64,000 nt of DNA, from assembly GCA_949126835.1 (NCBI GenBank), contig OX421497.1, forward strand, positions 43,484,226 to 43,548,225. Reading direction: 5' to 3'. This document shows, piece after piece, positions 61,501 to 64,000 of this stretch (positions are counted from its first letter, which is position 1; every line of letters begins with the position of its first letter). The position numbers were made by a program, and so were the translations under genes. The DNA comes from Anisus vortex (taxonomy: Eukaryota; Mollusca; Gastropoda; Planorbidae). The notes under the pieces were generated by a model, which made no database searches, was not told the DNA's origin, and saw only the letters and a list, made by a program, of their open reading frames with translations.

Positions 61501-62153
61501 CATAATTGATAGGTCTAAAAGTTAGGATAACTGGGCCATCCAATGGGGAAATCTGGATCGTATGGATAAGGTTAAAATATAATCAAGATTGCATTCTATT
61601 AAAGTTATTTTAACAAAAATTCAATATAAAGACACAACTAAGTTCTATATATATGGAGTAGTACAATGCTAGTTATAAATAAGAGTTGCCTTTAAAACTA
61701 ACAGTACGGGAGAGTAGGGGTAACTGGGTAACTAGGCCAAAAAAATTCAAATAATTTTTTTTTTTGCAAAACTAAACAATGCTTTCAGCAACTTCAAATT
61801 TAAATAAAAGGGCGGAAAGATCTCTTATCAAAAATAAAATAACAAGTACTTATAATTTAAGTATTGTTTTCGTTTTGTACCAAACTGCGTTGGAAGATTC
61901 ATTTTGGCGATAGAGAGGGGTCGACCTCATGACCCCACTGGACCACTTATCCCTAATTTCTCTTAATTTTAAAGAAATGATCGGTAGGTTTTTGTAAAAA
62001 AAAAATATTAAAAAAATATATATAGGCTATATTAAAAAAGTAAATATAACACAATATAGCTGAATATTTTAATTGCCTTGAAATTTTCTTTTGTAGGACT
62101 CGATGAGCCAGAGTTCATGGTTACCAACATGAAACCTACGGAATCGACGAAAG
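48181..62153 (+). CDS. Ig-superfamily gene, partial (5 Ig domains and stalk)
   Basis: Exons: 48181-48528, 49817-50143, 50800-51135, 54875-55225, 56076-56281 with 59978-60167, and 62097-62153. All boundaries are phase 1 except the one inside the split fifth Ig domain (phase 0). Each of the first four exons is one Ig domain. Several start with DLK just after the junction, so they probably arose by tandem exon duplication. The fifth has the classical Ig Cys pair. The last exon (LDEPEFMVTN, KPTEST) looks like a stalk. A transmembrane part or lectin domain would lie beyond the right edge. The gene is likely a cell-surface or secreted recognition protein. A link to gastropod FREP-type proteins is possible but no fibrinogen domain is in view. 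Confidence 0.75.
49206..49776 (+). mobile_element. P-element-like MITE, diverged copy in intron
   Basis: From GGACAAGTCTTAAAATTTAT to TTAAGACTTGACGAT. Keeps 'aacatttccggcccttttcg' and 'aaacggattccttatta' from the longer copy. Confidence 0.65.
49817..50143 (+). CDS. Ig domain 2 exon
   Basis: Reads DLKTISTPFN; B strand DIKISFDI (no Cys); F strand ADSGYYGCF; G strand PHCGYHVIVL. Only these two Cys are in the domain, 11 residues apart. 109 codons, phase 1-1. Base composition is GC-rich compared with the introns. Confidence 0.82.
50800..51135 (+). CDS. Ig domain 3 exon
   Basis: Reads DLKGVSIVEG; B strand TVIMIFHL (no Cys); F strand ADTGDYRCF; G strand AGCGYHLTVYG. The two Cys are 11 residues apart. 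112 codons, phase 1-1. The acceptor is ttatttgtttcag. Confidence 0.82.
51140..52410. other. Intron, no exon seen
   Basis: AT-rich intron between Ig domain 3 and the hAT element. The open frame at 51984-52256 lacks splice logic and domain similarity. Confidence 0.45.
52419..54740 (-). mobile_element. hAT element in the Ig gene intron (2.3 kb)
   Basis: CATGGGAC is directly repeated at 52411-52418 and 54741-54748, a perfect 8-bp target-site duplication. The left end is CAGGCTTGTACTTAGAG; the right end, read inward, is CAATCCCGGATTTCTGCC, only weakly an inverted repeat. The interior encodes a decayed ZMYM/DUF4371-type hAT transposase on the minus strand, opposite to the Ig gene. Confidence 0.88.
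52650..54352 (-). pseudogene. hAT transposase (ZMYM/DUF4371-type), broken
   Basis: From the N-terminal side: 53978-54352 with FSISVDSTPDISHVDQLSF, typical of DUF4371; 53620-54000 with a GDCRGQSYDNASN motif; 52650-53000 with NCSAERSFSAIERVKNYLRS, the hAT C-terminal dimerisation motif. The pieces lie in different frames with stops between them, so no intact transposase is made. The DxS/D and C-ERSFS motifs are close to consensus, so decay is fairly recent. Confidence 0.85.
54875..55225 (+). CDS. Ig domain 4 exon
   Basis: Reads VEESEDNFQVNSIE; B strand VELVFNIV (no Cys); F strand EDDGVYLCLL; G strand PGCFQKLNVFG. Cys pair 11 residues apart, but CGY of domains 1-3 is CFQ. 117 codons, phase 1-1. 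It lies 134 bp after the hAT element. Confidence 0.8.
55265..55530. repeat. 14-bp minisatellite, decaying
   Basis: Repeats of AGACCAGTGGCCGT, about five clean copies and then a trail of diverged copies (GGTCCTATACTATTGGCCGT and so on). Confidence 0.85.
56076..56281 (+). CDS. Ig domain 5, first exon
   Basis: Reads ADLKHVVAKGWDIF, then TFSAICDRYRF with the classical B-strand Cys, and ends ITF at a GTAAGT donor in phase 0. Confidence 0.75.
56745..56846. repeat. (TATC)n microsatellite
   Basis: Runs of CTAT with TATATC interruptions in the intron between the two exons of Ig domain 5. Confidence 0.95.
56850..57520. other. Intron, no exon seen
   Basis: Stretch between the two TATC arrays; the array on both sides suggests it was duplicated with its flanks or separated by insertion. 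No coding signal found. Confidence 0.4.
57522..58592. repeat. 1.07-kb (TATC)n array with TATATC phase breaks
   Basis: Tetranucleotide CTAT repeated for more than 1 kb. TATATC breaks occur at irregular intervals of about 12-40 bp. Two long open frames (383 and 436 codons, all Leu/Ser/Ile/Tyr) arise only from the repeat and are not genes. Confidence 0.97.
58632..58715 (+). mobile_element. tRNA-like SINE head
   Basis: TAGCTGGGTGGTTAACG (A-box-like) is followed by GGGTTCGATTCCTCTAG with a perfect B box (GGTTCGANTCC) and a T-run terminator. No cloverleaf was confirmed, so it is classed as a SINE head and not a tRNA gene. Confidence 0.55.
59081..59347 (+). mobile_element. tRNA-derived SINE, best copy
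   Basis: A box TGGCAGAGTGG and B box GGTTCGAATCC are both perfect matches to the pol III consensus. The tail carries 'ctggagggtgtcccggag', 'ttaagttaaggcggctgg' and 'gatttgatccgaaaggtact'. Tail-only relatives are at 39776 and 47628, and a full one at 28862. An inverted tail fragment precedes it at about 59015-59042. Confidence 0.88.
59395..59470 (-). mobile_element. tRNA-like SINE head, inverted
   Basis: On the minus strand AGTTCGAATCCTTGTGAAGG gives a perfect B-box core after a tRNA-like stretch with 'agcggcagcg'. Related to 47485-47550. Confidence 0.5.
59574..59625. mobile_element. 52-bp micro-MITE of the CAGTGGCGTAGCC hAT family
   Basis: The two ends, CAGTGGCGTAGCC and GGCTACGCCTACTG, are inverted repeats with one extra base, and little else lies between them. 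AAATGACA stands on both sides (59566-59573 and 59626-59633), a perfect 8-bp target-site duplication. Confidence 0.9.
59978..60167 (+). CDS. Ig domain 5, second exon
   Basis: Acceptor tattcag at 59977. Reads RTWTIHAGGG, then TDADTEDSGEYECASYV with the F-strand Cys of a normal Ig fold, and ends phase 1 at GTAAGT. With 56076-56281 it makes one 132-codon domain, the only one here with the classical Cys pair. Confidence 0.78.
60505..61290. repeat. 112-bp tandem array, about 7 copies
   Basis: GGCAACTTGGTTAATCTTAA recurs at 60619, 60731, 60843, 60955, 61067 and 61179, exactly 112 bp apart, with first and last units diverged. Copies 60619-61178 are almost identical, so the array expanded recently. 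Confidence 0.97.
61300..62090. other. Intron, no exon seen
   Basis: AT-rich intron sequence between the tandem array and the stalk exon. Confidence 0.45.
62097..62153 (+). CDS. Stalk-like exon of the Ig gene
   Basis: Acceptor attttcttttgtag, donor GTAAAA, 19 codons, phase 1-1. Reads LDEPEFMVTNMKPTEST, a Pro/Thr/Ser-bearing linker like a membrane-proximal stalk. The gene must continue to the right. Confidence 0.6.
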
Positions 62154-62179
62154 GTAAAAATGTTATAACTAATAATACA

Positions 62180-62720
62180 CTTTTGTTACATATAAATAAA
62201 TAATAATAACGGTGCTTATATAGCGCATATCCCGTTGGTGACAGTTCTATGCGCAGACGACAGTTACAAAATACAGACAGACAGACAACGAAAAATGTAG
62301 TAATACGCTGATTCTGCTGACGAAATAGGTGAGTCTTCAGCCGGCTCCTGAAGGTGTCATAGCTAGGGCTCTGGCGAAGCTGTAGTGGGAGGTGATTCCA
62401 AGCGGACGGTCCTGCGTAGGAAAATGAACGTTCGCCAGCGGACACTAGCCTCACACGAGGGATCCGCAGAGTAAGCGCGTCAGATGCCGAACGAAGTGGG
62501 CGGGACTGGGTGTAGAGCTACATACAAGAACGAAGATAATCCGGGGCGATAATTCAGGCACCTATAACAGAGGGAAGCCAGCTTATATGAGATCCGGTTG
62601 TTGATGGGTAGCCAGTGCAGAGATCGGAGCAGAGGATTGATATTATTTGACTTGAGAACTAGTCGGGCTGCGCAGTTCTGGATACGTTGGAGTCCTTGAA
62701 GGGACATATAGGCGTATTAA
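62180..62720 (-). mobile_element. Non-LTR retrotransposon 3' part (second family)
   Basis: On the minus strand LQRIQNCAARLVL, LLRSLHWLPINNRISYKLA and ERSFSYAGPSAWNHLPLQLR are the end of a CR1/L2-type reverse transcriptase. The tail reads 'gggatatgcgctatataagc' with ATT repeats, the classic L2-like 3' end. Stops and a frame break are present. It is a different family from the one ending TAAGATAA. Confidence 0.8.
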
Positions 62721-62724
62721 GATA

Positions 62725-63160
62725 ATATTGATTTATTGATCCAATCAAATGGAAATTTGACTTGATTAGGCCTACAGGTGTTCCGTCCTTTAGAATCAAT
62801 GTAAAAAAATTTAACAAGATAAAAGAACTATTAGTACTCAAACACAGAAATCTATATACCTATCTATTTATGGATCAATTCGATCCGACTTTACTACAAA
62901 ATGATGAAACATTTTTCCTTTTTTTAAAAATGTATGTCAGTAGGCTATTTAAAAATAAGCTCCTCTCCTGATCTCAGTAGTTGGTTAGGGCCTACTCTCG
63001 ATCAAACTGTAACGTCTTAACTAGGGGGGGGGGGGGGGGAGGGTATAACGAGGTTCGAAAACCTGATTTGTTTTTGTTTTTAAAGCTTCAAAACCGATTT
63101 TCTGTTTTGTTGGAAGGTAGACTAATTATTTTGGTTTTCGTGTGGTGTGATCGACAAAGT
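62725..63160. other. Intron or intergenic, no exon seen
   Basis: AT-rich with a G-run at 63024-63043. No supported exon. Confidence 0.4.
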
Positions 63161-63166
63161 CTTTTT

Positions 63167-63294
63167 TCGAAAGAAATTTATAAAAAAAATAAGATCTAAT
63201 CATGGTGAATAAATACACAATACACTTTATTCGAAAGAAATTTATAAAAAAAATAAGATCTAATCATGGTGAATAAATACACAATACACTTTAT
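63167..63294. repeat. 64-bp tandem duplication
   Basis: TCGAAAGAAATTTATAAAAA starts at 63167 and 63231. The copies are essentially identical. Confidence 0.95.
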
Positions 63295-63299
63295 TCTAA

Positions 63300-63920
63300 A
63301 ACTCGAAAACACTAAATAGCTTTAGATATGGCTAGATTTATATCTATTGTTGTTGTTTACAATCACATCTAGCGCTGACAAATAACACAAGTCTTCGACT
63401 CGTCCTTTTGATGTACGCACATTTTGAGTTCTAGAAATCTGATTTAAACCCTTTTTTTTTCGGTTTTCTCCTCCACCCCCCCTTCCCCCGCTATGTAAAG
63501 TCACATGACGAAAAAGCCAAATTTGAATTATTACAATTAATACTAAATTCTATTGTCGTTTTTCCATTTACACAGAAAAGTTGTTTATGTTAATACAAAT
63601 ACATTAATTATGGCAATAACATTTGACCTCTCCCTTTTGTCTTCATTTTGTTTGTTTGCATGTAATGGGGTGGGGGAAAATAATGCAATGTCTAGCAAAG
63701 TAGGCTAACCGACTGGCCGTTTGGCGAGACATTGTGACTAGAATTATAAATACTCACACACACACACCAACAACACGCGCTACAGAACGATTTCTCAAAA
63801 GAGAATATTATGAGCCCTAAATTTAATTCCAACTTGGCAAAATAATGTGTGTTTTTTTTTATAACTCGTTGTTGTTGATTGAGAGGAGACTTAAGTATAG
63901 CATAGTGTGTAGCCTAGATC
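63300..63920. other. Intron or intergenic, no exon seen
   Basis: No exon with recognisable domain; a (CA)n-type stretch lies at about 63750-63768. Confidence 0.4.
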
Positions 63921-64000
63921 TAGGATCGGCAACATACGGTACGCGTAGGCTACTATACTTGTCAAGCAGAACGATTTTTTTCATGGCACGCGAAAGAGTC
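63921..64000. mobile_element. GGTCGGCAACC-type hAT MITE cut by window edge
   Basis: Begins AGGATCGGCAACATACGGTA, contains GGCACGCGAAAGAG near the end, and follows the layout of the element at 12843. The right part is outside the window. Confidence 0.65.

Overview
The window looks like an AT-rich invertebrate genome segment, most probably from a gastropod mollusc. The reasons are: spliced genes with GT-AG introns; BIR/RING (IAP-type) and Ig-superfamily genes of the sort expanded in snails; a lophotrochozoan-style trypsin-like peptidase domain with a GSSGAP active-site motif; and dense hAT, non-LTR and tRNA-SINE debris. The taxon is an inference.

Three gene structures can be supported. (1) A plus-strand gene at 31.5-40.4 kb has nine coding exons and a predicted 1039-aa protein. 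In order it carries a signal-peptide-like N-terminus, an unusual BIR-like zinc fold, a trypsin-like serine peptidase domain, a canonical BIR, and a C-terminal IAP-type RING whose usual His ligand is Asp. All eight introns are phase 1. Reading through exon 7 gives a second possible C-terminus with an overlapping AATAAA, which would drop the RING. (2) On the minus strand at 17.4-5.2 kb lie three separated exons of a paralogous BIR gene: an unusual BIR1, the first half of BIR2 with a one-base frameshift, and a decayed second half of BIR2. Their boundaries have the same phase and domain position as in gene 1, so the two loci are arranged head to head. (3) A plus-strand Ig-superfamily gene at 48.2-62.2 kb (possibly from 47.2 kb) has four single-exon Ig domains, one Ig domain split over two exons, and a short stalk exon. 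It continues beyond the right edge. The four single-exon Ig domains lack the usual B-strand Cys and carry instead a Cys pair on the F and G strands.

Most of the remainder is repetitive. At 0.45-1.8 kb there is a 28-bp minisatellite with a 308-bp higher-order period. At 2.7-7.4, 46.1 and 49.2 kb are copies of a THAP-coding (P-element-like) inverted-repeat family. At 10.6-14.6 kb is a three-level nest: decayed Ty3/gypsy-like coding sequence, split by a hAT element, itself split by a hAT-type MITE. At 18-31 kb are TAGGCCTA-rich intergenic DNA, several MITEs with clear target-site duplications, and CR1/L2-like 3' ends. A near-perfect 149-bp foldback lies just upstream of gene 1. Inside gene 3 are a 2.3-kb hAT element, a 1.07-kb TATC array, a 52-bp micro-element and a 112-bp tandem array.

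The BIR genes and the Ig gene fit a region of cell-death or immune-type genes shaped by transposition, but nothing here shows that they act together.
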